Positions 15,714 through 23,277 of a stretch of DNA of 31,872 bases are shown piece by piece (position 1 is the stretch's first letter; the number at the start of each line of letters is the position of its first letter). The notes beneath the pieces are model-generated. The model saw only the letters and a program-made list of their open reading frames with translations. It ran no database searches and was not told the origin of the DNA. The DNA is from a virus: the IMG/VR virus record IMGVR_UViG_3300024985_000005, positions 1 to 31,872 of that record; one strand, written 5' to 3'. The position numbers and the translations under genes are program-made.

Positions 15714-18700
15714 TTAAGCCGCATCTGCCACTTTTTCACACACTGATTTATACAGATTCTGAATAGTTCTACGCCTAACTATCACATCAATCCGTTCATT
15801 TGTTTTCAGCGTATAAACCCTGTCACCTTTGCGCACGCCTTTACTTAATTTATGCCCAACAAGCGCATACCCGAAATGCTCAAGGAACTGATTAACAGCC
15901 CGCACTGGGTACTTTGATAGCTTGGCGTAATTACCTAACCCCAACGCCGCAATTTCAGCGTGGTTTTTTTGCAAATACTCACACACAACAACCGCGTGAT
16001 ACTGATCAACAGTCCGATCAGTCAGCATCATCATTAACACATCAATATGAAACCCTTTCGCCACCGACTTAAAGCCTTTCGACTTATCGTCTATCGCTTC
16101 CCGTTGCCATAATTCAGCTTCGGCAATCTCACGGTTATGAATAGTCTTTACCGCACGACCGCTATCAAAGAACACCACGTCATCTTCTGTCATGGTGTTT
16201 TTGCCCTCATTCGTGCTGGGCAAGCCAAACTCATACTGAACACTGTATTTTTCTAATTTATAGCTATCTTCCTGCGTTACGCTTTCAGCCTTTTCCAGTT
16301 TATAAGCATCCATTGCTGATATATCGGTGGCAGATAACACCCCCTCACAATGCACCGCACGCGCTGATTTACGAGCAATCGATAATGTTTCATTCGATTC
16401 ATCACCCTCAAAACGGCGCATTTCATACCCTTTCAAACGCATCAATAACAACGACTGCACCGCTATATCATTCAGCGAGTCGTTATGTCGGGAGATAATC
16501 TTCATGCGCAAACGGTCGATTGCTTCAATAATCGGCTCACCATCAACCACCCGCGCCCGTGCAATCACCTCACCATCGAGTAACGTTTTGGCAGAATTGC
16601 ATCGGTTTTTCGTGTGCTTATCATTAAACCCACAGACAATCTTTGCGCTATTACGGTTACGACCAATCATTTGCAATACTTCATTTTCAGCCAACACGCC
16701 ACGAAACAGCGCATAGTGAGCTTTGATATGGTCACAAGTAATAGACACGCCAGAGCCGATAACAGGGCTATGAATCACTACGTCATAATTAACGATCTCA
16801 TTATTCGGATTGCGCAAAAACTTCGCCTGATTTTCATCGGCTTTATTTTCAGAATTGACCAGCAGAACTTTAAGATGGGGTCTATTGACCGCTTGAAAGA
16901 TAGCCTTGCTTGCTTTGATGCTATCGGATTGAATCAGCGTAGGCACGCCAGATAATGCGCTTTTAACGGCGGCATTGAATGCAGGCACATAATGCCCATA
17001 CTCGATGACAGGCTCAGGATTAACCGCTGCACATGACAGCCCATAAAACGCTTTATCAGGGAAATTATGTTTAAGCCAATCGACCGTCAGTTGATTAAGG
17101 TCAGCATCACTGCCCAGCACATAGTCAGCAGTCTTTATCGCCAGAATCAGCGCGTCATAAACGGCTTTGCGCTCACTGGAAGAAATAGAACCAATGGCAA
17201 CGTGTTCAAGCGTTTGCCGAATTTCATCAATAAAAATAACGTTGGAAAATTGCGTGACGTGCGAAGAAAAACGCGGATTGATAATGGAATTGATACACAC
17301 CGCGACTGTATCTTCGCCTTCCATTTCTTTGCGATTGGCAATGTTTTTATAACTGACCGCGCGGATACGCTCACTGGAATTGGCAACCAATGACTGACGA
17401 TGACAAATATACGAGGCAAACAGACCGCGCTGAATAGCCAACGCCAACACAGCCCCCATGAGTTCAGTCTTACCTGTCCCCATTGGCCTGTCATCCAGCC
17501 AGATACCCTTGTTAGCCAAAATATCAACCGCAATCGAGGCATTATTACGACCCGTCGTATCAATAACGGCATTAAATCCTGCAAAACTGGCTTTGTTTTT
17601 TGCTTTGCAACGTTTCAGCGCATAAAACAACGCCTTTTTCATCACGCTATCAACCTGCGCCACATCGACATCAACACCACGTTGTGCCAATACATCACTC
17701 ACCTGTGCCGCCGCGTCATCCAAACCTAATAAAAACTGATTCGATACCGCTGTCGCACAGCAAAACCAGATGTGCTTTTTAATCACATTCAACTGACAAA
17801 GCTTAAGCAACTGTACTGCACCATCAAACGCATTGCGCTCTGGCACAATCTCAAACGGGTTTTTTCTAAAAACAAGCTGCTTTTTAAGCTCAGGTAAACC
17901 CTTTGCCAACATCACATCGTTAAAATCCGCTTTTACACCATCTAAATCAGCCACAAATATCCGCGCGGTATGCGCCTTTGCTGCTTTCAATGCCGCAAAC
18001 AGACCTGTATTGCCTTTGCCACCCGTATCATTATCAGCGGCAATGACAGGACGCTTAAAGCCCATCGCCTGCACCGCCTGTAAAACAGGTGCCAAGTTTT
18101 GCGCATCGCCAGCAACAAACACGGCTTTACCCGTAGCAAGATAGACACTTAAGCCAGTAGCAAAGCCTTCCGTGACAAACACATAATCATCAAGTTTGTT
18201 AGCCACACCCAGGCGAATAAATGAGCCTTTTTTAGCATCCGGTAAAAATCGATAATCTTTATTACGGCCGGTGTCATCAATCGCCACATCATAAATTTTT
18301 TGATACCCCGCCACTTTGCCGTTTTTATGCGACATACGAAGTATTAAAAAATCCCCTTTTTTATCATGCCCATGCTTAACGCCAGCAGCCGTGGCAACCA
18401 CCGCCGCATCACTTACTAAATCAGCAAACTTGGCTTTTAAATACAGTGATCCGGCCAGATAATCAGAACCATTGGCATAATCATCGCCCCACAATTCAAT
18501 TTGACTTTCACTCCACAGAGCCAATTTCAAATCGTCTGCCGCAGCTTTTTTAGGATTTATCTGAACAAATTTAGGCTTAACATAATCATCAATCGAGGTG
18601 TTTGATTTATATAAATCCCAAACAGCACTATATACTGAGAAACTCTCATAAAATCCCCCACCTTTATTAGTATAAAAACGGAAATAAGGAAATTTAACAA

Positions 18701-18992
18701 CAATACGGCTATCACCTTTACCGAATTCTTTTTCCTGAATATTAACAAAAGCGACTACTGATCCTTCGGGTGTGCCTTTTACAGTTTTAAAGCAAAATCG
18801 ATTGCCATTATTGCTGTATTTTCGAGAAAAATTAGGGTTAATATCATTAATTAACAAATTAATACCAACCACACTCGCCGCTGAACATATCGAGTCAAAA
18901 AAATAATTATAGGAATGCTCAGGATCATCGAATTTATTATCAACAAGCCATTGCGCAAACCCTACTTTAGTAGAACTAGACACGGCGTTCAT
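15714..18992 (-). CDS. Replication protein: Toprim primase-like plus helicase (origin-binding type)
   Basis: This 1092-residue protein has a Toprim domain near residues 270-330 (FVTEGFATGLSVY with the catalytic Glu, then VIAADNDTGG). It is followed by a superfamily 2-like helicase with Walker A PMGTGKTEL near 503-511 and a DEIR Walker B near 589-592 (VIFIDEIRQTLEHV), in the style of origin-binding helicases. A late motif LQMIGRNRNSAKIVCGF resembles the helicase QxxGR motif. It probably primes and unwinds phage DNA at the origin. The ATG at 18992 overlaps the dNMP kinase stop (ATGA); a GTG at 19004 is possible. It is the largest early gene. Confidence 0.78.
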   Translation of the reverse strand: MNAVSSSTKVGFAQWLVDNKFDDPEHSYNYFFDSICSAASVVGINLLINDINPNFSRKYSNNGNRFCFKTVKGTPEGSVVAFVNIQEKEFGKGDSRIVVKFPYFRFYTNKGGGFYESFSVYSAVWDLYKSNTSIDDYVKPKFVQINPKKAAADDLKLALWSESQIELWGDDYANGSDYLAGSLYLKAKFADLVSDAAVVATAAGVKHGHDKKGDFLILRMSHKNGKVAGYQKIYDVAIDDTGRNKDYRFLPDAKKGSFIRLGVANKLDDYVFVTEGFATGLSVYLATGKAVFVAGDAQNLAPVLQAVQAMGFKRPVIAADNDTGGKGNTGLFAALKAAKAHTARIFVADLDGVKADFNDVMLAKGLPELKKQLVFRKNPFEIVPERNAFDGAVQLLKLCQLNVIKKHIWFCCATAVSNQFLLGLDDAAAQVSDVLAQRGVDVDVAQVDSVMKKALFYALKRCKAKNKASFAGFNAVIDTTGRNNASIAVDILANKGIWLDDRPMGTGKTELMGAVLALAIQRGLFASYICHRQSLVANSSERIRAVSYKNIANRKEMEGEDTVAVCINSIINPRFSSHVTQFSNVIFIDEIRQTLEHVAIGSISSSERKAVYDALILAIKTADYVLGSDADLNQLTVDWLKHNFPDKAFYGLSCAAVNPEPVIEYGHYVPAFNAAVKSALSGVPTLIQSDSIKASKAIFQAVNRPHLKVLLVNSENKADENQAKFLRNPNNEIVNYDVVIHSPVIGSGVSITCDHIKAHYALFRGVLAENEVLQMIGRNRNSAKIVCGFNDKHTKNRCNSAKTLLDGEVIARARVVDGEPIIEAIDRLRMKIISRHNDSLNDIAVQSLLLMRLKGYEMRRFEGDESNETLSIARKSARAVHCEGVLSATDISAMDAYKLEKAESVTQEDSYKLEKYSVQYEFGLPSTNEGKNTMTEDDVVFFDSGRAVKTIHNREIAEAELWQREAIDDKSKGFKSVAKGFHIDVLMMMLTDRTVDQYHAVVVCEYLQKNHAEIAALGLGNYAKLSKYPVRAVNQFLEHFGYALVGHKLSKGVRKGDRVYTLKTNERIDVIVRRRTIQNLYKSVCEKVADAA

Positions 18993-19546
18993 ATCCCTAT
19001 CCACTGTGCAACAACCAGATTAACATCCATGATAAAGTCTTCCAGTGATCCGTCATTATCAATAAACTCATCACCATCCGCATTGTTAATGCCTACCTCG
19101 CTAGCATGAGCATCAACATCTTCACATAAACGGTCAACATGTACGATTAACCCGCCCATGTCGCGAATCATCGCCGCCTCATTCTCAAACCGCACATCAT
19201 CAAATACCAGATAACGATCCGCCATCATGCCAAGTCTGTTGCGCATGACAATCACCCATAAATCAGAATGAATCAGCTCACGGCCCCATTCAGTACCCAA
19301 CGTTTGCAAAATTTCCCGCAAGGATTTACCGATTTCAGCAATCACTAGCTCTTTATCGCCGGTCATGATTTCAAACACTTCCTGTTTGGTATAACCACAT
19401 TGCAGCAACAACAAAGAAGCCATATCTTTAATGCCATCCGCAAACGACACGCGCGTAAATCCTGATTTAACCAACTCAGCGGCCGCCGTACTTTTTCCTG
19501 ATTGCTTCTTACCTGCGAAGCCTATTATTATTTTATTGTTAGTCAT
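18989..19546 (-). CDS. Deoxynucleoside monophosphate kinase
   Basis: This 185-residue protein has an N-terminal P-loop GFAGKKQSGKST, then RVSFADGIKDMASLL and LREILQTLGTEWGRELIHSDLWV and VFDDVRFENEA. This pattern is typical of phage dNMP kinases (T4 gene 1-like), which phosphorylate dNMPs to feed phage DNA synthesis. I chose the ATG at 19546, which shares one base with the upstream stop (TGATG). It is coupled to the replication gene downstream by an ATGA overlap. Confidence 0.82.
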   Translation of the reverse strand: MTNNKIIIGFAGKKQSGKSTAAAELVKSGFTRVSFADGIKDMASLLLLQCGYTKQEVFEIMTGDKELVIAEIGKSLREILQTLGTEWGRELIHSDLWVIVMRNRLGMMADRYLVFDDVRFENEAAMIRDMGGLIVHVDRLCEDVDAHASEVGINNADGDEFIDNDGSLEDFIMDVNLVVAQWIGI

Positions 19547-19683
19547 CACACGCCCCAATCCGAAAAATTATCGTTGTCATCAACTACAGGGAAAAACCAT
19601 TTCCAGGTAGATTCAACTGCGATACACAACCCGAAAAAACCAATTGCACCCAACGCAATAATCCAAAATAAAACTGCTTTCAT
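19546..19683 (-). CDS. 45-residue single-span membrane protein
   Basis: This short protein begins MKAVLFWIIALGAIGFFGL and has one predicted membrane span, then an aromatic/acidic tail (WKWFFPVVDDNDNFSDW). I chose the ATG at 19683 because AGAGGT lies just upstream and the ATG shares a base with the stop of the preceding tiny gene (TGATG). Starting upstream would extend it into that gene. Function unknown. Its chain of overlaps places it firmly in the early operon between regulator and dNMP kinase. Confidence 0.6.
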   Translation of the reverse strand: MKAVLFWIIALGAIGFFGLCIAVESTWKWFFPVVDDNDNFSDWGV

Positions 19684-19796
19684 CACACACCTCTGAATAC
19701 TTTGTTTAAATAAGCCAACAGCCAATCCACGACGACATACAGCCCCCATGTAATGGTTAGCCCGATGGCGGTTAGCACTTCTTTAATGAACTTCAT
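19683..19796 (-). CDS. 37-residue single-span membrane protein
   Basis: This small protein reads MKFIKEVLTAIGLTITWGLY and continues with VVVDWLLAYLNKVFRGV: two basic residues, one membrane span and a basic end. Its ATG lies inside the last codons of the HTH gene (14-bp overlap), and its stop overlaps the next ATG (TGATG). It is below the usual length cutoff, but the overlaps and hydrophobic design support it. Function unknown. Together with the next gene it forms a pair of tiny membrane proteins. Confidence 0.55.
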   Translation of the reverse strand: MKFIKEVLTAIGLTITWGLYVVVDWLLAYLNKVFRGV

Positions 19797-20064
19797 AACT
19801 GGCCGCCTTGACAGAGACTGTCATCACGCCATAAGCAATCGCCCTAACCAATGCCGCCGCACGCAAATTAATAGAGGCATTGTGCAGCTGTAATTTGCGG
19901 TAAATACGTTCGTTATAAGCACAAATTGCACTTGGACTGATACCCAATTCACGGGCCATCATTTTGTCGGTTTTGCCTTCTGCATCCGCCAATAAAACCT
20001 GACATTCGCGCGGTGTTAACAGCTGTTTACCTTGTTCGGTAATGGTTAATTCAATATCGTTCAT
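19783..20064 (-). CDS. LuxR-type HTH regulator
   Basis: This 93-residue protein is essentially a LuxR/GerE helix-turn-helix: LLTPRECQVLLADAEGKTDK, MMARELGISPSAICAYNERIY and RKLQLHNASINLRAAALVRA. It lacks a receiver or sensor domain. A GAGG Shine-Dalgarno lies about 7 nt before the ATG. It is the second gene of the leftward early operon, after the Cro-like gene, in the position where lambda has cII. It may be an additional lysis/lysogeny or timing regulator. The target is unknown. Confidence 0.75.
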   Translation of the reverse strand: MNDIELTITEQGKQLLTPRECQVLLADAEGKTDKMMARELGISPSAICAYNERIYRKLQLHNASINLRAAALVRAIAYGVMTVSVKAASYEVH

Positions 20065-20166
20065 TGTGATACCTCATTAAGTAGCTGACAGCATTCACAG
20101 CTAAGCAGTGAATGACTGTGGTGAGTGGTAAAAATACCTATACTGAAAAAAATACCAACATCCGTG

Positions 20167-20403
20167 TTAGTCAGTGGCTTCAGAGGTAGGCTGAATTGGT
20201 TTAAAACTGTCAGAACGCAGCTGCTCTATTGATAGACCTGTTAGCTCAATTAATGCTGGTAAAACTTTGATTGATGGTTTTCTAGTTCCATTCCGCCAGT
20301 GTTTTACACATGAATTAGATACACCTACTGATTTGGCAATATCTGCCATCACAGAGGTTCGCTCTTTTTGTGGAAATGAATTTATATAGCTGTTGAAAGT
20401 CAT
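20167..20403 (-). CDS. Cro-like HTH repressor
   Basis: This 78-residue HTH protein (VMADIAKSVGVSNSCVKHWRNGTRKPS) resembles Cro/YdaS-type regulators. It is divergent from the CI-like repressor and first in the leftward early operon, as Cro is. An AGGAG Shine-Dalgarno lies 6 nt before the ATG. It probably binds the GATAC-N5-GTATC operators and shuts off repressor synthesis at induction. The C-terminal tail is Pro/Thr-rich. Confidence 0.8.
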   Translation of the reverse strand: MTFNSYINSFPQKERTSVMADIAKSVGVSNSCVKHWRNGTRKPSIKVLPALIELTGLSIEQLRSDSFKPIQPTSEATD

Positions 20404-20423
20404 TTATTACTCCTTTTTGCATG

Positions 20424-20452
20424 ATGATACATATCGTATCTATAAAAAGCAA
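20424..20452 (-). promoter_or_regulatory. Leftward early promoter (pR-equivalent) with operator
   Basis: On the minus strand, -35 TTGCTT (20447-20452) and -10 TATCAT (20424-20429) are separated by 17 bp. A palindromic operator GATAC-ATATC-GTATC (20426-20440) overlaps the spacer and -10. Repressor binding there would block the Cro-like operon. Confidence 0.65.
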
Positions 20453-20474
20453 GCAATAGCTACAAAATGTGTCA

Positions 20475-20502
20475 TTGTTTATTTATATACAATCGGTATC
20501 AT
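20475..20502 (+). promoter_or_regulatory. Repressor promoter (pRM-equivalent) with operator
   Basis: TTGTTT (20475-20480), 16 bp, TATCAT (20497-20502). An operator variant TATAC-AATCG-GTATC (20486-20500) matches the consensus GATAC-N5-GTATC at nine of ten arm positions. The predicted start falls at or next to the repressor ATG at 20509, so the mRNA could be leaderless, as lambda cI is from pRM. Confidence 0.5.
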
Positions 20503-20508
20503 CTAATT

Positions 20509-21219
20509 ATGAAATGGTTTGATAGAGCAAAAAAAATAATGAAAGATAAGGGCATCACTCAGGATGACCTTATCGTATATTTAGGCGTGAAAACACGCGG
20601 CGCAGTAGGGCATTATTTAACAGGAAGACGTGAACCAAATGCTGAACAATTAGCTGTACTTGCTAAAAAATTAGACTGTTCTTTAGACTGGTTAGTCACT
20701 GGGAATAGTGAGCAAAAAGAAACTAATCATATAAAAGAACGACATAAAACTTATGATATTAATAGTTTTGATGTATGGGATAGCACAACGCCATTGCGTG
20801 ATGACGAGGTAGAGTTACCGTTTTTTAGAGAAGTAGAGCTTTCAGCAGGCACAGGACGGCATGAAGTGATAGAAAATCATGGTTGCAAGCTGCGTTTTTC
20901 AAAATCAACACTGAAAAGGAAAGGCATTGACGCAAAACATGCCGCCTGTGTCACCGTATCGGGTAACAGCATGGAACCTGTGCTACCTGATAAATGTGTT
21001 GTTGGTATTGATACAAACGCAACCGCTATAAAAAACGGCGATATGTACGCGATAGACCACCAAGGCGAACTCAGAGTAAAGATGCTTTACCGCTTGGTAG
21101 GTGACGGTATCAGACTAAGAAGCTATAACGAAGATTATCCCGATGAAATGTACACCCATGACGCGGCAAAAAATATCAAGGTGCTAGGACGTGTGTTTTG
21201 GTGTTCATGGCTTGTGTAA
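20509..21219 (+). CDS. CI-like prophage repressor (HTH plus S24 peptidase)
   Basis: This 236-residue protein has an N-terminal HTH (ITQDDLIVYLGVKTRGAVGHYL) and a C-terminal LexA/CI-type S24 domain. The catalytic Ser154 is in GNSMEPVL and Lys191 in LRVKML, and an Ala-Gly pair (ELSAGTG, residues 113-114) is suited to self-cleavage. It should maintain lysogeny by binding the shared operators and be inactivated by RecA-stimulated autocleavage during SOS. I chose the ATG at 20509; an upstream in-frame start at 20467 would cross the promoter and operator. It is divergent from the Cro-like gene. Confidence 0.88.
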   Translation: MKWFDRAKKIMKDKGITQDDLIVYLGVKTRGAVGHYLTGRREPNAEQLAVLAKKLDCSLDWLVTGNSEQKETNHIKERHKTYDINSFDVWDSTTPLRDDEVELPFFREVELSAGTGRHEVIENHGCKLRFSKSTLKRKGIDAKHAACVTVSGNSMEPVLPDKCVVGIDTNATAIKNGDMYAIDHQGELRVKMLYRLVGDGIRLRSYNEDYPDEMYTHDAAKNIKVLGRVFWCSWLV

Positions 21220-21233
21220 AAAACAAGAATATT

Positions 21234-21260
21234 CAGTTGTTAAGGATTACTTAACAACTG
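21234..21260. repeat. Perfect 11-bp inverted repeat after repressor gene
   Basis: CAGTTGTTAAG-GATTA-CTTAACAACTG lies 14 bp after the repressor stop and 19 bp before the nuclease start. No T-run follows, so it is not a standard intrinsic terminator. It could be an operator for the nuclease gene, an RNA stem limiting readthrough, or a processing site. Confidence 0.7.
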
Positions 21261-21279
21261 CACATACGAAGAAATTATC

Positions 21280-21897
21280 ATGAAAAAAATCATTATTCTA
21301 ACGCTAATATTATTAACAAAATTAACACTGGCATCAGACATAGCAGGCGATATAAATAATGATGGTATCCTCTCTGGCGAAGAACAATTCCTGCTTAATA
21401 ATCCACCGATAGAAAACAGTACACCAATAGAAAATGAAGATGAATTATTAACCGAAGACCCAATACCATCACCATACAAACATAATTCAGCAGGAATTGA
21501 GCGGGATGCAGACGGACGGATAAAAAGGAGTTCCGCCGCGAAAAATGATTTTAAACAATCAAACCCATGTCCAAATGGGGTAAGGCGTTCAGGATCATGC
21601 CCTGGATATGTTATAGACCATATTAATCCATTAGCGTGTGGTGGTGCCGATGCTCCCTATAACATGCAATGGCAAACCGTCCAAGCGGCTAAAGCCAAAG
21701 ACAAAACAGAACGCGACAACTGCCAACCACACAAAAATAAAACGCGCTATAAACCAGGCACTGTTTTATATGACAGTGAGCGTGATACAAATAGAGAAAC
21801 CTACTCTAATAGCAGAGAAATTCACATAGGTCCGCGTAATGGTCATTACACCATATCACCAAGCAGTGGTAAAAAGGTATATATAAAACGCCGTTAA
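21280..21897 (+). CDS. Secreted HNH nuclease with Ca-binding EF-hand-like segment
   Basis: This is a 205-residue protein. Residues 1-18 form a signal peptide (MKKIIILTLILLTKLTLA). Residues 24-35 are an EF-hand/dockerin-like loop (DINNDGILSGEE). A low-complexity acidic part follows. Residues about 75-133 are an HNH nuclease, with a DADGRIKRS lead-in, a Cys pair (97, 107), core Asp113-His114 in GYVIDHINPLACGG, and Asn128 in NMQWQT. The C-terminus (GPRNGHYTISPSSGKKVYI) is a basic module seen at the ends of other nucleases. It lies next to the repressor, away from lytic operons, so it may be expressed in the lysogen. Possible roles are superinfection exclusion or attack on neighbours; neither is proven. 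Confidence 0.75.
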   Translation: MKKIIILTLILLTKLTLASDIAGDINNDGILSGEEQFLLNNPPIENSTPIENEDELLTEDPIPSPYKHNSAGIERDADGRIKRSSAAKNDFKQSNPCPNGVRRSGSCPGYVIDHINPLACGGADAPYNMQWQTVQAAKAKDKTERDNCQPHKNKTRYKPGTVLYDSERDTNRETYSNSREIHIGPRNGHYTISPSSGKKVYIKRR

Positions 21898-22000
21898 ATC
21901 AAGCCTACTAAAAACTCAGCATGGGAAACCCTAATAAGTATTTTGTGTTCAGGGTTTATATAAATAATTTGCTTGCTTACTATAAAAATAAGAGACAATA

Positions 22001-22072
22001 ATGACAACCGTTAAAGCACATGTTCCGCCTAAACGAATTCCTGTACCAAAACCACCCAATCCGCCCAAATAG
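22001..22072 (+). CDS. 23-residue proline-rich micropeptide
   Basis: ATG to TAG gives 23 residues, MTTVKAHVPPKRIPVPKP then PNPPK, with seven prolines and basic residues. An AGAGA lies 6 nt upstream of the ATG. Its stop TAG overlaps the Shine-Dalgarno AGGAGG of the next gene (start at 22081), so it may act as a leader that controls that gene by translational coupling, or make a small peptide. Too short for homology. Confidence 0.4.
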   Translation: MTTVKAHVPPKRIPVPKPPNPPK

Positions 22073-22080
22073 GAGGCGTT

Positions 22081-22548
22081 ATGGACAAAACTAAAGATCA
22101 ACTCAAAGGTGAAATTCGCTATGTGATTCGCCTTTGTCAACGCCAATCCCGTTTTTATCGCCGCATTCAGTCTATAGGATTATTCCTGTCCATTATTGGC
22201 GGCAGTGCTACCTTTTCTATTTTATCAACTGCATTACCACAATGGCTATCATTTGCAGGAGCGGCTTTATTAGCCTGCTCAGGTGCCGCGCTACTCACTA
22301 TAAAACCCGCTGAAAAAGCATTATTAAATGACGCAGATGTAAAACGTTATCAAGCAATACTACCCAAGTTTAATCTACTTAATGAGGAAGAACTAGAAGC
22401 CGCTATTAAAGAAGCCAGGATAAATGATACCTATGAAATAGAGCCATTAAGAAACATCGCTTTCAATGACGTGATGCACGAAATAAACCGTGAAGATGAG
22501 CTGATAAAACTAAATACAACTGAAACTATAATGGGTATATTGGCTTAA
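22081..22548 (+). CDS. Two-TM membrane protein (SLATT-like character)
   Basis: This 155-residue protein begins with a basic helix (RYVIRLCQRQSRFYRRIQSI), then two close membrane spans (IGLFLSIIGGSATFSILSTAL and FAGAALLACSGAALL), then an acidic helical cytoplasmic part (LLNEEELEAAIKEARIND). The basic helix plus two spans resembles SLATT-type 2TM effector domains found in defence systems and some phages, but I cannot confirm membership. A strong GGAGG Shine-Dalgarno lies 5-6 nt before the ATG. An intrinsic terminator follows. Candidate superinfection exclusion or abortive infection protein. Confidence 0.6.
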   Translation: MDKTKDQLKGEIRYVIRLCQRQSRFYRRIQSIGLFLSIIGGSATFSILSTALPQWLSFAGAALLACSGAALLTIKPAEKALLNDADVKRYQAILPKFNLLNEEELEAAIKEARINDTYEIEPLRNIAFNDVMHEINREDELIKLNTTETIMGILA

Positions 22549-22572
22549 TAACCTATAAAACTATCAGTAAAC

Positions 22573-22604
22573 AAAACCCGCACTGGCAGCAGTCGCGGGT
22601 TTTT
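22573..22604 (+). terminator. Intrinsic terminator after two-TM gene
   Basis: The stem AAACCCGC / GCGGGTTT is continued by an inner ACTG / CAGT pair, and the tail is TTTTT. It lies 25 bp after the stop of the two-TM gene. The outer stem is the same as that of the terminator at 23192-23224. Confidence 0.85.
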
Positions 22605-22646
22605 GTGTTTATGGCTTGTATAAAAATAACAACTGCCAACGACTTT

Positions 22647-22671
22647 GCACTGTGCAAATTTTGCACAGTGC
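22647..22671. promoter_or_regulatory. 25-bp perfect palindrome, candidate operator
   Basis: GCACTGTGCAAA-T-TTTGCACAGTGC, two perfect 12-bp arms about a single base, 18 bp before the start of the anchored coiled-coil gene. There is no T-run. It differs from the immunity operators, so it may bind another dimeric regulator (phage or host), or fold in the mRNA leader near the ribosome binding site. Confidence 0.65.
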
Positions 22672-22689
22672 TTTACATAAGGAACCGTC

Positions 22690-23175
22690 ATGAAAAAATT
22701 TATTCTGTTTATAGCATTGTTCCTTGCCTGGATTACATCGGCAATTACCGATAAATACAACGATGGAAAACGAACAAATAGAATAAAAAGCGTGCAACGC
22801 ATTGAACAACAAAAAAAAGACGAACAACAACAAAATAATTATGAACAAGAATTGAGAGACAAAATAGAAAGACAAAATCAATTATTAGCTGAAAAAAACC
22901 AACAATTATTAAAACTTTATCAAAATATCAAACCACCGCTTAATAAACGTGATTACTTGTTCGCTATAGAAAGTTATTTGCAACCAAAAGGAAATACAAT
23001 AAATAACATCGGTGAACCACAGCGTAAAGTGGTCATAAAAAACGACTTTGGTTTTGAGAAAGGCGATGAAATTGAGACCGTTGAAGTAATATATACAACA
23101 CCACAAAATCAAAAACGTCTTTGTTTTTTTATTTTTAGAGATAAAATTTTTATAAAAGCAATAGAATTCAATTAA
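22690..23175 (+). CDS. Membrane-anchored coiled-coil protein of unknown function
   Basis: This 161-residue protein has an N-terminal signal peptide or anchor (MKKFILFIALFLAWITSAI), a Gln/Lys/Glu-rich coiled coil at about residues 35-75 (EQQKKDEQQQNNYEQEL, IERQNQLLAEKNQQLL), and a mixed C-terminal domain (KRDYLFAIESYLQPKG, FIFRDKIFIKAIEFN). Family not recognised. An AAGGAA Shine-Dalgarno lies before the ATG. Terminators on both sides and a palindrome upstream make it an independent transcription unit, typical of a lysogen-expressed moron gene. The base composition is more AT-rich than in the structural genes. Confidence 0.65.
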   Translation: MKKFILFIALFLAWITSAITDKYNDGKRTNRIKSVQRIEQQKKDEQQQNNYEQELRDKIERQNQLLAEKNQQLLKLYQNIKPPLNKRDYLFAIESYLQPKGNTINNIGEPQRKVVIKNDFGFEKGDEIETVEVIYTTPQNQKRLCFFIFRDKIFIKAIEFN

Positions 23176-23191
23176 TAAAACCTAATACATT

Positions 23192-23224
23192 AAACCCGCA
23201 CGGGCAACCGTAGCGGGTTTTTTA
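23192..23224 (+). terminator. Intrinsic terminator after coiled-coil gene
   Basis: AAACCCGC-ACGG-GCAA-CCGT-A-GCGGGTTT followed by TTT. It lies 16 bp after the stop of the coiled-coil gene and isolates that gene from the early promoter at 23278. Confidence 0.85.
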
Positions 23225-23277
23225 TTGTCTAAAATTTATTTTATCTATTTTTTTTGCTAAAAATATACATTTTGTGC

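Noticed and set aside
17147-17584. 145-codon open frame inside the replication gene
   Set aside because: Same strand but another frame of the helicase region, which contains clear motifs in its own frame; composition is Leu/Arg-rich as in shadow frames.
20085-20118. CATTCAC...GTGAATG inverted repeat before the LuxR-type gene
   Set aside because: Only seven pairs with a nine-base loop and no T-run; too weak to call an attenuator.
21949-22146. Minus-strand 65-codon frame over the micropeptide
   Set aside because: It overlaps the Shine-Dalgarno and start of the two-TM gene and shows no protein-like features; the plus-strand reading is better supported.
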